Below, piece after piece: positions 51,831 to 59,608 of a DNA stretch of 64,000 nt. Position 1 is the first letter of the stretch; each line of letters begins with the position of its first letter. Source of the stretch: JBBRGK01 sp036741355 (GTDB taxonomy: Bacteria; Chloroflexota; Dehalococcoidia; CAUJGQ01); NCBI GenBank assembly GCA_036741355.1, contig DAINSK010000005.1, positions 76,015 through 140,014 of the forward strand, read 5' to 3'. Below the pieces are notes generated by a model. It was not told the origin of the DNA, made no database searches, and worked only from the letters and a program-made list of their open reading frames with translations. The translations under genes and the position numbers were made by a program.

Positions 51831-51850
51831 GCCATCTGCAGTAGACATCA

Positions 51851-51884
51851 AACGACCGAGGAACCTCGCGGCCCCTCGGTCGTT
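51851..51884 (+). terminator. Terminator hairpin after the permease
   Basis: A perfect 11-base stem AACGACCGAGG / CCTCGGTCGTT with a 12-base loop lies 20 bases after the permease stop codon. There is no T tract. Confidence 0.7.
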
Positions 51885-52088
51885 GATGCCAGGTGCGCCA
51901 GATGGACTTGCCCCGGACCCGAAGGTCCAAAAAACCGCAAGCGGCTAGAGTGGGGCCCGGCGTCAAACGAGTGTCCAGAACTCTCGGCCGGTTTACTCTC
52001 GGCGTCACCTGACACAGAGAAAACTACGCCCGTGGCCGCGACCTGTCAAGACATAAATCGTCAATACGTTGAAGAAATTTTGGGGGCT

Positions 52089-52108
52089 TGACACGGGGTC
52101 AGGTGTCA
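52089..52108. promoter_or_regulatory. Candidate ArsR operator
   Basis: TGACAC and GTGTCA form an inverted repeat separated by eight bases, 27 bases before the arsR start. ArsR-family repressors bind such dyads in their own promoters. Binding is inferred. Confidence 0.55.
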
Positions 52109-52134
52109 TCGTAAATTTCCGATAGAGGTACGGC

Positions 52135-52437
52135 GTGAAGACGTTCGAGCAGACGGCAGACGAGGTGAAGGCGGTCGGGATGCTCCGGGCGCTGTCCAAC
52201 CCGGTGCGCTTCCGCATCGTGCAACTGCTCGCCTCCCGGAACACCTGTGTATGTGGAGAGTTGGTTGACGAACTGCCGCTGGCGCAGTCTACCGTCTCCG
52301 AACACCTCAAGGTGCTGAAGGATGCGGGCGTCGTGCAGGGCACCCTCGAGGGCCCGAGCACCTGCTACTGTCTCGACCCTGAAGCGTTTGGCTTCCTTCG
52401 GGGCGTCCTGGGCGGCATCGAACAGTGTTGCTGCTGA
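52135..52437 (+). CDS. arsR: ArsR-family metalloregulator
   Basis: A 100-residue winged-helix repressor: LRALSNPVRFRIVQLLASRN, then TCVCGELVDELPLAQSTVSE and HLKVLKDAGVVQGTLEG. Cys38 and Cys40 (TCVCGEL) match the classical C-x-C arsenite-binding site, and three Cys at the C terminus (EQCCC) may add ligands. It should repress itself and arsM until arsenite binds. Start is GTG 52135. It precedes arsM by about 86 bases. Confidence 0.95.
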   Translation: MKTFEQTADEVKAVGMLRALSNPVRFRIVQLLASRNTCVCGELVDELPLAQSTVSEHLKVLKDAGVVQGTLEGPSTCYCLDPEAFGFLRGVLGGIEQCCC

Positions 52438-52443
52438 GCCACC

Positions 52444-52468
52444 TTTTTGCCGGCCATATCGGCAAAAA
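52444..52468. terminator. Inverted repeat between arsR and arsM
   Basis: TTTTTGCCG and CGGCAAAAA are separated by seven bases, six bases after the arsR stop. The A/T-flanked stem could act as a weak terminator or attenuator that lowers arsM expression, or as a second operator. Confidence 0.55.
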
Positions 52469-52523
52469 CCGATGAGCGGTAGTACGCTACCGGCAGATTG
52501 TGAAACTCGAACGGGGGAACATC

Positions 52524-53396
52524 GTGAGCAACAGGACTGTAGAGGAGATTCGGTCGGCAGTGAGCGAGGCGTACGGCGCGCGAGCGCGCGAAGTGATCGC
52601 GGGTAACGCGGTCTCGTGCTGCGGCGGCTCAGCCGCCGCGGGCATCAAAGAGCAGTACTATACCGGCGCCGACGATCTGCCGGAAACGGTTGTTTCATAC
52701 GGGTGCGGCAACCCGATAGCGATCGCGGGGCTGCGGACGGGCGAAACCGTACTCGATCTTGGATCAGGCGCCGGACTCGATTGTTTCCTCGCCGCCCGCC
52801 AGGTGGGACCCACGGGACTCGTGATCGGGCTCGACATGACCGACGAAATGCTCGCTCTGGCCGAGCAGAACAGGGCCAAAGTCGGTGCGGATAACGTCGA
52901 GTTCCGCAAGGGCATCATGGAAGCGATGCCCGCAGCCGACGACTCGGTAGACGTGATCATCTCGAACTGCGTCATCAACCTGTCGCCCGATAAGGACGCC
53001 GTCTTTCGGGAGGCGTTCCGGGTGCTGCGCTCCGGCGGACGGTTGCATGTATCCGACGTCGTGCTGTTGCACGGGCTTTCGCCCGCGGAGCAGGAAGATC
53101 TCGATTTATGGGCCGGCTGCATCTCGGGCGCCCTGCAGGCCAACGATTATGCGGGCCGGCTGCATGCCGCGGGATTCGGCGACGTCAGCATCCGCATCCA
53201 GGAGCGTGTCGACGACGACGGCAAGCCATCGAGCAAGCCGTGGCGCAGCGCCCTGATCGACGCTCACCGCGCGGCCTCCGGAACGACGTCTCGTCGATCG
53301 TCGACACTGCAAACAATCGAGCTGATCACCGTTCCCGCATCGCAGGCCGGTGCCTGCTTCGCCACCGATGGCGATGGTGCTACGCGCTGCTGCTAG
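52524..53396 (+). CDS. arsM: Arsenite methyltransferase
   Basis: A 290-residue SAM-dependent methyltransferase of the ArsM family. The SAM-binding motif is VLDLGSGAGLDCFLAARQVG and the second conserved region is GLDMTDEMLALAEQN. Arsenic-binding Cys residues appear in place: the N-terminal CC pair (GNAVSCCGG), the SYGCGNP Cys, the Cys in IISNCVINLSPDKDAVFREA, and LWAGCISGAL. It methylates arsenite to volatile forms. GTG 52524 follows GGGGGAAC; GTG 52500 is the alternative. It ends with a Cys-rich tail (ACFATDGDGATRCC). Forms an operon with arsR. Confidence 0.95.
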   Translation: MSNRTVEEIRSAVSEAYGARAREVIAGNAVSCCGGSAAAGIKEQYYTGADDLPETVVSYGCGNPIAIAGLRTGETVLDLGSGAGLDCFLAARQVGPTGLVIGLDMTDEMLALAEQNRAKVGADNVEFRKGIMEAMPAADDSVDVIISNCVINLSPDKDAVFREAFRVLRSGGRLHVSDVVLLHGLSPAEQEDLDLWAGCISGALQANDYAGRLHAAGFGDVSIRIQERVDDDGKPSSKPWRSALIDAHRAASGTTSRRSSTLQTIELITVPASQAGACFATDGDGATRCC

Positions 53397-53870
53397 GACC
53401 AGCGGCCACCAGTTCTGACTAAGTGTCCAGGGTGACCGCCTGCGCGTCTCCAGCCGATGCCCCCGGGGGGAGCCCTGCCTGCCAACGGTGACAACCTCTC
53501 AGGTGTGCGTCTGCTGGCCTGGCTGGCCGCGCTGGGACTCGCCGTCGGTGCGCGTTGGTGCGTCTCTTCTCCCGGAGCCGGTAGGAGGGCGAGCCCGAAC
53601 GGCCTTCAGGACAGTAGCCTCGGATGCAGCCGTGGATCGTCCTTGCAAACCGCACGGTCCACGGCTGCGTGCTGTCTGACCGCTCCTCCGCCAACCAGGC
53701 TCGCACTTCATCCCGATCACGGCGCTTGCGGACAGTCGCGTTTATCCCAGCTCACTGCAGGGCGGAGGCTTCGCAAGACGGTCGCACAAATGCTGGTTTT
53801 TGAGACGCGTCCATACTGTTCAAAAACCCGACGCCTAGCGTTGTCTGGGACGACTTTTGAAACGGTTACT
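53397..53870. other. Gap with a long hairpin, no gene
   Basis: No convincing gene. The region contains a perfect 11-base inverted repeat (GCAGCCGTGGA at 53626-53636 and its complement at 53658-53668) that could end transcription of arsM or of the peptide cluster. Confidence 0.5.
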
Positions 53871-54224
53871 TCAGCCGACAGGGGCCAGCAGGTTCTGGCG
53901 CAGGAAGGTCTCGCACAATCGCACGATGTCCTGCTGCGCCGTCGCCCGGTCGACCCCGAACACGGTTGTCACCGTCTCGACCAGGGCAGTGGTGGTGCAG
54001 GGTACCCGCAGCAGGTCCCAGACAAAGGCCGAGACCAGGTTCAGCTCGAAGACCGCAGTCCCGTTGAAGACCATCATCGCGGTCTCCTCCGGCGGCGGAA
54101 CGGGAAACCCCGTATCCTGGAGCGCCGACGGTACATCGGGATAGGCAGCGAACGTCATCGCCGGCAGGAACCGCACGCGGGGGCCGTGCTGCAGCAGCGC
54201 CATGGAACCTGGTCGGTCTGTCAT
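53871..54224 (-). CDS. PqqD-like RiPP recognition element protein
   Basis: A 117-residue PqqD-like protein. The conserved core TAMMVFNGTAVFELNLVSAF followed by VWDLL and VTTVFGVDRATAQQDIVRLC, then LRQNLLAP, matches the winged-helix RRE that binds RiPP leader peptides (the normal pattern is L-x-x-x-A-x-x-IWxLLDG...VxxF..D...DV..FL..L...G-L). Its ATG overlaps the radical SAM stop by four bases, so the two are coupled. It presumably delivers the precursors to the radical SAM enzyme. Confidence 0.88.
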   Translation of the reverse strand: MTDRPGSMALLQHGPRVRFLPAMTFAAYPDVPSALQDTGFPVPPPEETAMMVFNGTAVFELNLVSAFVWDLLRVPCTTTALVETVTTVFGVDRATAQQDIVRLCETFLRQNLLAPVG

Positions 54225-55192
54225 GCCTGCTGTCCTTCTGGCGCCCGGCCGGGCGCGCGGTCGAGGAGCGGCAGGATGGTGGCGCCCACGGGCGCACCCG
54301 GGTTAGCCGGCGCGGGTTGGTCGGCATCGGGCCGGCAGCCACCGCGCCGCCGCCACGCCTGGAGCGCCGGCGAGGTTCGCCAGAGGGCGACCAGGCGGTC
54401 GCGGGTCAGGTTGCCAATGACGCCTTCGGAGAAGTTGCAGGGCGAGACATCCCCGTTGGGGCGGATGGTGAGGTGGCGCACGCCGCAGCCGCACGCCCGT
54501 TGGGGACTGCTCTCTTCCTCGCTGCTGCTGAGCAGCAGGTCGAGCCCGGAGTCCTGCCGCAGCCGCGCGATGCGCTCCCGCGCCTGCTCCAGGGCGTCTT
54601 CCGTTACCTGATAGCGGTCCTTGGTCTGCAGGCCGTTGCCGGCCGGGCGGAAGCGCACGAAGGAGATGCCGGCAATCCGCGCCCGCTGCGCGAGTGCGAC
54701 GAACGCGTCGATATCCTGCAGGTTCATCGCAGTCAGCACTGAGGAGAGGTAGACGGTCAAGCCCGCGTCGACCCCAATAGCCAGCGCCTGCAGAACACGG
54801 TCGTAGCTACCCGACCGGTTGCGAACGGCATCGTGTTGGGCCGAGACCGGGCTGTCCAGGCTGATTTTCAGCCAGCCAAGGCCGCCCTCGACCAGCTGAT
54901 TGGCCCGCCGCTGGTCGAGCAGCCAGCCGTTGCTGGTGAGCACGGTGCGGATGCCGCTGCTGCTGAGTCGCGCAATGGTCTGGAAGCAGTCAGGCCGTAG
55001 CAGCACCTCACCGCCGCCCAAGCCGACCACGAACACACCCGCGTCGATCAGCTGGTCGGCAATGCGCACGTAGGCGTCGGACGGCAGCTCCGCAGGGTAC
55101 CAGGCCGCACGGGTGTAGCAGTGGCTGCAGTTGAAGTTGCAGGCGTACGTATAGTTCCAGCGTACCTCTGGTGGCGCCGCCATAAGGGTCAT
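54221..55192 (-). CDS. Radical SAM peptide-modifying enzyme
   Basis: A 323-residue radical SAM protein. The 4Fe-4S motif is CNFNCSHC with C18, C22 and C25, followed by the GGGE motif near residue 61 (FVVGLGGGEVLLRPD). The TIM barrel continues with SSGIRTVLTSNGWLLDQRRA and WLKISLDSPVSAQHDAVRN. The C terminus carries a shortened SPASM-like region with C234, C236, C252 and C286 (ACGCGVRHLTIRPNGDVSPC). This architecture, with a PqqD protein and short precursors, is typical of enzymes that cross-link peptide side chains. It starts 21 bases after the precursor 1 stop. Confidence 0.93.
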   Translation of the reverse strand: MTLMAAPPEVRWNYTYACNFNCSHCYTRAAWYPAELPSDAYVRIADQLIDAGVFVVGLGGGEVLLRPDCFQTIARLSSSGIRTVLTSNGWLLDQRRANQLVEGGLGWLKISLDSPVSAQHDAVRNRSGSYDRVLQALAIGVDAGLTVYLSSVLTAMNLQDIDAFVALAQRARIAGISFVRFRPAGNGLQTKDRYQVTEDALEQARERIARLRQDSGLDLLLSSSEEESSPQRACGCGVRHLTIRPNGDVSPCNFSEGVIGNLTRDRLVALWRTSPALQAWRRRGGCRPDADQPAPANPGAPVGATILPLLDRAPGRAPEGQQA

Positions 55193-55213
55193 TGCCGGTC
55201 ATCTCCCTGGCGA

Positions 55214-55420
55214 CTAGCCGTCCGGACTGACGCCCAGGCGGCTCACGAAGATGTTCGGAGTGGCATAGTGTAGGGACGCGATGGAGTTGAAGAGCGGCTG
55301 CGTATGGAGGCTGTACGCCGGTCGCAGGACCGAACCCTGGTAGCCAGCGACCTCTGCGGTGTCTTCGTCCGCAGTGGTCGTCAGCAGCTGCTCCAGGGCG
55401 GCGATGAGGCTATATTCCAT
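55214..55420 (-). CDS. RiPP precursor peptide 1
   Basis: A 68-residue peptide, almost identical to the second one at 55653-55859. The N-terminal half (MEYSLIAALEQLLTTTADED, then TAEVAGYQGS) looks like a helical acidic leader; the second half (RPAYSLHTQPLFNSIASLHY, then ATPNIFVSRLGVSPDG) is rich in aromatic residues. It has no Cys and no double-Gly cleavage site. GCGAGGAT precedes the ATG by nine bases. Its position directly before the radical SAM gene marks it as substrate. No family is recognised. Confidence 0.85.
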   Translation of the reverse strand: MEYSLIAALEQLLTTTADEDTAEVAGYQGSVLRPAYSLHTQPLFNSIASLHYATPNIFVSRLGVSPDG

Positions 55421-55561
55421 AGCAGTTAATCCTCGCTGATTGGTGTATCCGTGCTGAGTATCGCACGGTCTAGACGGGCACTGCATGACCTTACCGACAC
55501 GCGCACGATGAACTTGCTCGTACAGCGCAGCGACTGCTGCTTTATTGGATGACTAGCCCTT

Positions 55562-55653
55562 ATACCAATTCGTCCACTCGATTGCGGAAACTCCCAGCGA
55601 GATCGTGCCCAAGCTGCTGACAAGTTCCCGCATTCCTTGACGCGACTTGGTAT
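55562..55653. repeat. Small inverted-repeat element between the precursor genes
   Basis: ATACCAATTCG at the left and CGACTTGGTAT at the right are inverted copies with one mismatch, enclosing about 70 bases with no gene. It resembles a MITE-like insertion. Its right end abuts the stop codon of the second precursor. Confidence 0.5.
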
Positions 55654-55859
55654 TAGCCGTCCGGATTGACGCCCAGGCGGCTCACGAAGATGTTTGGAGT
55701 GGCATAGTGTATGGACGCGATGGAGTTGAAGAGCGGCTGCGTATGGAGGCTGTACGCCGGTCGCAGGACCGAACCCTGGTAGCCAGCGACCTCTGCGGTG
55801 TCTTCGTCCGCAGTGGTCGTCAGCAGCTGCTCCAGGGCGGCGATGAGGCTATATTCCAT
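55653..55859 (-). CDS. RiPP precursor peptide 2
   Basis: A 68-residue peptide differing from precursor 1 only at residue 50 (Ile for Leu) and residue 65 (Asn for Ser); three bases differ over the coding region. The ribosome site and about 25 bases upstream are identical too, so the gene arose by recent tandem duplication. It is the first gene of the leftward cluster. Confidence 0.85.
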   Translation of the reverse strand: MEYSLIAALEQLLTTTADEDTAEVAGYQGSVLRPAYSLHTQPLFNSIASIHYATPNIFVSRLGVNPDG

Positions 55860-56053
55860 AGCAGTTAATCCTCGCTGATTGGTGTATCCGTGCTAGTATG
55901 GCACGACCGCCACCGGCGGCGTGTGAAGTATCATACACGGGCTGGATGAACTTGCGCACGCTGCGCAATGACTGCCGCCCGGTCGCCGCAACCACGAGTT
56001 CTCGCCATACCGCGACACAGGTGTATAGTAGCGGCCAGAGCGAAGGGGGACCT

Positions 56054-56482
56054 ATGTCTGCAGAAGCTGAACGTCTCGTCCGTCGCTGGATGGACGAGGT
56101 GCTCAACCAGGGGCAGCTGGCACTCGTCGATGAGCTGTTCGCTGCGTCCTTCGTCAACCACAGTGACCCGGAACAGGCACCTGGGCCAGCGGGGGTCAGG
56201 CAGGGCGTCACGCGCTTGCGGGAGGCGTTTCCAGACCTGCACATCACGATAGAGGACCTCGTGACGCAGGACGACTGCGTGGGGTGGCTCTACAGCGGCC
56301 GCGGCACGCACACCGGGGTGTTTGCGGGCATCGAGCCGACCGGCCGGTCGGTAGCGTATTCCGGCGCGGTCTTTGGCCGCGTGGCTCATGGGCAGCTAGT
56401 CGAGGGCCGCGGCGTAGTGGACTTACTTCCCGTGCTTCGGCAGCTTGGCGCGATTACCATCCAGTCTGCGTCAGGCAGCTGA
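56054..56482 (+). CDS. SnoaL-like (NTF2 fold) protein
   Basis: A 142-residue protein of the SnoaL-like polyketide cyclase family: LVRRWMDEVLNQGQLALVDE, FAASFVNHSDPEQ, GVRQGVTRLREAFPDLHITI and EDLVTQDDCVGWLYSGRGTH. Members are small barrel enzymes acting on cyclic or hydrophobic substrates, or ester cyclase-like proteins of unknown role. GGGGGACCT precedes the ATG. It faces away from the peptide cluster across about 190 bases and could share a promoter region with it. A link to peptide maturation is only positional. Confidence 0.88.
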   Translation: MSAEAERLVRRWMDEVLNQGQLALVDELFAASFVNHSDPEQAPGPAGVRQGVTRLREAFPDLHITIEDLVTQDDCVGWLYSGRGTHTGVFAGIEPTGRSVAYSGAVFGRVAHGQLVEGRGVVDLLPVLRQLGAITIQSASGS

Positions 56483-56829
56483 GAGGTTCTACTCAAAAAC
56501 GACCCTGGCGTGAGCCAAGGCTGAATGACCTTCGGGTGTGTCTCAGCGAACGGCAATCATACCGCAGGCCCTGCCGGCTCGACCACCTGCGGGAACTGTC
56601 ACCAGCGCAGCACACTGGGTGCACGCCCAAGGTACGAGTGCTCCCCGAATCCGTGGGTTTGTATGTAGCCCTTCACGCGTCGGGCGAACGCTCAGGCGCG
56701 CAGCCACGGCTTGCGGTCTCCGTGACACCTTGACACCGTCCGCCGTTGGCGTCGATGCTGTGGTCCCGCAGTCAGCGCACCGGCGCACGTGCGTCGCGAG
56801 GCGGCTAGACCGGGTCGGAGAGGTGCAGG
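56483..56829. other. Gap with no gene seen
   Basis: No supported gene or repeat. Short frames here lack ribosome sites. Probably the promoter of the O-methyltransferase. Confidence 0.4.
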
Positions 56830-57873
56830 ATGACGACTCCAGACAACGACCGCGGCGCCGGTGCTCTCGCAGCACCGGCGGCTGCGCAGATGATGCAACT
56901 CATCACCGGTTACTGGCTCAGTCAGGCGGTTGGCGTGGCTGCACGGCTGGGGGTCGCCGACGAACTCGTCGCGGGTCCCCGCAGCAGCGACGACCTGGCC
57001 CGCGCGGTCGGTGCCCAGCCGCAGGCACTCTACCGCTTGCTGCGGCTGCTGGCCAGCATCGGCGTGTTCCGCCAGGAGGCCCCTGGTCGCTTCGCCCTGG
57101 CGCCGCTCGGCGAGACGCTGCGCTCCGATGCACCGGACTCGGTCCGCAACTTCGCCATCACCGAGACCGCCTTTGGTCATTGGCAGCCATGGGGGCGGCT
57201 GCTCGACAGCGTCCGGACCGGCCGGCCGATGGCGCAGGAAACCCTGGGCGGCGAGCTGTTCGATTGGTACGGACAGCACCCCGACGAAGCCGCCTTCTTC
57301 ACCGCGGCGATGGGGAATCTCTCCGCCTTGGCCGCGGGCGAGCTCGTCCGCGTCTACGATGTCTCGGCAGCCCGGACGGTGGTCGATGTGGGCGGCGCGC
57401 ACGGCATGCTGCTGGGCGCCATCCTCCAGGCGAATCCCGCCGCACGGGGCATCCTCTTCGATCTGCCGCACGTGATTGCGACGGCAGCCAGCAGCATCGA
57501 AGCACAAGGACTCGGGGGGCGCTGCGAGCTGGTCAGTGGTGATTTCTTCGAGGTGGTGCCGGAGGGCGCGGATTTGCACGTGCTCAAGCAAATCGTGCAC
57601 GACTGGGACGATGAGCGGGCCGCTCGCTTGCTGACAAGCTGTCACCGGGCGTTGCGCCCAGATGGGAAGCTGCTGCTCGTCGAGATGGTGGTGCCGGAGG
57701 ACAACCGACCAGACCTCGCGCAGGCGATGGACTTGAACATGCTGGTCGTGCTCGGTGGTCGGGAGCGCACCGGCGAGGAGTATCGCAAGCTGCTTGCCTC
57801 CGTCGGGTTCCGCATGGAGCACGTGCTTGCGACGCACTCGCCCTTCAGCGTCATCGAAGCAACCCCCGTGTAA
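56830..57873 (+). CDS. SAM-dependent O-methyltransferase, hydroxyneurosporene/ASMT-like
   Basis: A 347-residue class I methyltransferase with an N-terminal dimerisation domain (LITGYWLSQAVGVAARLGVA, then RAVGAQPQALYRLLRLLASI) and a C-terminal catalytic domain: VVDVGGAHGMLLGAILQANP for SAM, LFDLPHV, SGDFFEVVPEGADLHVLKQI and VHDWDDERAARLLTSCHRAL. His and Asp of the VHDWDD motif are the usual general base and partner. It methylates a phenolic or enolic hydroxyl of a small molecule. GAGGTGCAGG lies before the ATG. A role with the neighbouring peptide or SnoaL-like protein is possible but unproven. Confidence 0.93.
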   Translation: MTTPDNDRGAGALAAPAAAQMMQLITGYWLSQAVGVAARLGVADELVAGPRSSDDLARAVGAQPQALYRLLRLLASIGVFRQEAPGRFALAPLGETLRSDAPDSVRNFAITETAFGHWQPWGRLLDSVRTGRPMAQETLGGELFDWYGQHPDEAAFFTAAMGNLSALAAGELVRVYDVSAARTVVDVGGAHGMLLGAILQANPAARGILFDLPHVIATAASSIEAQGLGGRCELVSGDFFEVVPEGADLHVLKQIVHDWDDERAARLLTSCHRALRPDGKLLLVEMVVPEDNRPDLAQAMDLNMLVVLGGRERTGEEYRKLLASVGFRMEHVLATHSPFSVIEATPV

Positions 57874-58390
57874 GCACCAGCAGTCGCCGGGGTCGCTACA
57901 TGAGCGAGGCCGTTCTGTGCCGTGGCCGGAAGAGATCTCTGTGTAGCTTACAGCCTGAGCGTTGTTTTCTGCTCCATTGCGATCGCTACCCCCTGACGAG
58001 GTGATAGTCGATTCCGGCAGCGTCGCAGCATCCCGGCTGGAGCCTCAAGCCCACGCTGGGATGCCATACGTCAAAAACGGCCGAATGGCGGACACCGGTG
58101 AGCATCGCTCGGTCCTTCCGCCTTCACGCCCGCGAAGGCGTCTCAAAAGTCATCTTAAAATCAACGTCTCAGAACGGCACTCTCTCGGAGAGTTCTGGAA
58201 CAATCGGTGTATGCAGTTGCTGGAGGCCCGCGGCGACGGGCCTAACGGCAAACATGTGGTAACGAGGTCGTGGCGAGGTCTGCCCCATAATGGCTGTTCT
58301 GGAGCGTCACCAGCTTTTGACTTGGCGCCGCGCCGGGCCTACGCTACACGAGACTATGCCCCGACGGCGCCACGAAAGGTCCCCGCGAGC
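57874..58390. other. Leader region of the ligase gene, no gene
   Basis: No coding frame is supported. I looked for a T-box leader before this cysteine ligase-type gene and found no convincing antiterminator. Confidence 0.4.
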
Positions 58391-59608
58391 ATGCAGATCT
58401 ACGACACCCGCACGGCCGGCTACTACACGATCGAGGATACAGAACCAGTCACGATGTACGTGTGCGGCATTACGCCGTATGACGTGGGCCACCTCGGCCA
58501 CGCCTTCGTGTCGGTTTCGTTCGACGTCATGCGCCGGTACCTCGAGTTCCGCGGACATCAGGTCACACACGTGCAGAACATCACCGACGTCGACGACGAC
58601 GTGATCCGCCGTGCCGGCGAGCTAGGGCAAACGACGACGCAGGTCGTCGAAGAGAACGTGGCGCTCTACGAGCGCGAAATGGCCGATATCAACGTTTTGA
58701 GGCCGACGTACAACCCGCGCGCCACTGAAGAGATCCCCTACATGATCGCAATGGCGCAGCGGCTGGTCGCTTCGGAAGCCGCGTACGTCGTCGATGGCCA
58801 CGTCTTCTTCCGCGTCGCGGCGTTCCCGGCGTTCGGCGAGTTAAGCCGGCGCCTCGGTGACAGCCTGATCTCCGATACCGAGCCCGAGCGGCTCCATGCA
58901 CTGAAGCAGGACCGGCGCGACTTCACGTTGTGGCAGCGGTCGCTGCCGAGCGAGCCACATTGGACCAGTCCATGGGGAGAGGGACGGCCGGGCTGGCACA
59001 TTGAGTGCAGCAGTATGGCGCTGCGCTACCTTGGTGATTCCGTCAGTATCCACGGCGGTGGTGGCGACCTCGTTTTCCCCCATCACGAGAGCGAGATCGC
59101 ACAGACGGAGACCTTTTTGGGCCGCGGTCCCGTCGTGAGGGCCTGGGCACACATCGGCATGCTGCGCATCGACGGCGAAAAGATGAGCAAGTCGCTGAAA
59201 AACCTGATCCAGGTCGGCGATCTGATCACGCATTATTCCAGCGACGGTATCCGCATCTATCTGCTGAGCACCCACTACCGCGACGTGCTGCACTATAGCG
59301 AGGCCGGCGTAAAGCGCTGCGACGAATTGGCTCGGCGCATGGCCCGAGCATCAGCGCTCCCGGCCAGGGGATCCGACGACCCGATCGAGATAGGCACATT
59401 TACCGACCGCTTTTTCACGGCGATGGACGACGACCTCGACACCCCGGGCGCGATCGCGGTGCTGACCGATCTGACGAACGAGATCGAAGCGGCGCAGAGG
59501 AGCGACCGCGAGGTCAAATCCGCGCAGCAGATCCTGCGGGAGTTCACCGGTGTCCTCGGCTTGCACCTCGGCGAGGGCGGCGCTCCCTATCCGAACCATA
59601 AGTCATAA
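58391..59608 (+). CDS. Cysteinyl-tRNA synthetase family protein (CysS/MshC-like)
   Basis: A 405-residue class I ligase. It has the HIGH-type motif in MYVCGITPYDVGHLGHAFVS, the zinc ligands Cys in MYVCG and WHIECSSMA with HHESEIAQTE, and KMSKSLKN as KMSKS. The short length (CysRS is usually 450-500 residues) and the MYVCGITPYD phrase resemble MshC, the cysteine:glucosaminyl-inositol ligase of mycothiol synthesis, but KMSK-SLKNLI and HVQNITDVDDDVIRRAGELG are closer to CysRS. A truncated C-terminal anticodon domain explains the length. ATG 58391 is chosen as the conserved start; the long upstream extension is rejected. Confidence 0.82.
   Translation: MQIYDTRTAGYYTIEDTEPVTMYVCGITPYDVGHLGHAFVSVSFDVMRRYLEFRGHQVTHVQNITDVDDDVIRRAGELGQTTTQVVEENVALYEREMADINVLRPTYNPRATEEIPYMIAMAQRLVASEAAYVVDGHVFFRVAAFPAFGELSRRLGDSLISDTEPERLHALKQDRRDFTLWQRSLPSEPHWTSPWGEGRPGWHIECSSMALRYLGDSVSIHGGGGDLVFPHHESEIAQTETFLGRGPVVRAWAHIGMLRIDGEKMSKSLKNLIQVGDLITHYSSDGIRIYLLSTHYRDVLHYSEAGVKRCDELARRMARASALPARGSDDPIEIGTFTDRFFTAMDDDLDTPGAIAVLTDLTNEIEAAQRSDREVKSAQQILREFTGVLGLHLGEGGAPYPNHKS

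Noticed and set aside
53457..54611. Long rightward open frame of 384 codons across the peptide cluster
   Set aside because: It is the antisense shadow of the radical SAM and PqqD-like genes; low-complexity Arg/Pro-rich product and no ribosome site.
57874..58390. T-box riboswitch before the cysteine ligase-type gene
   Set aside because: No T-box sequence, specifier loop or terminator/antiterminator pair could be identified by eye.
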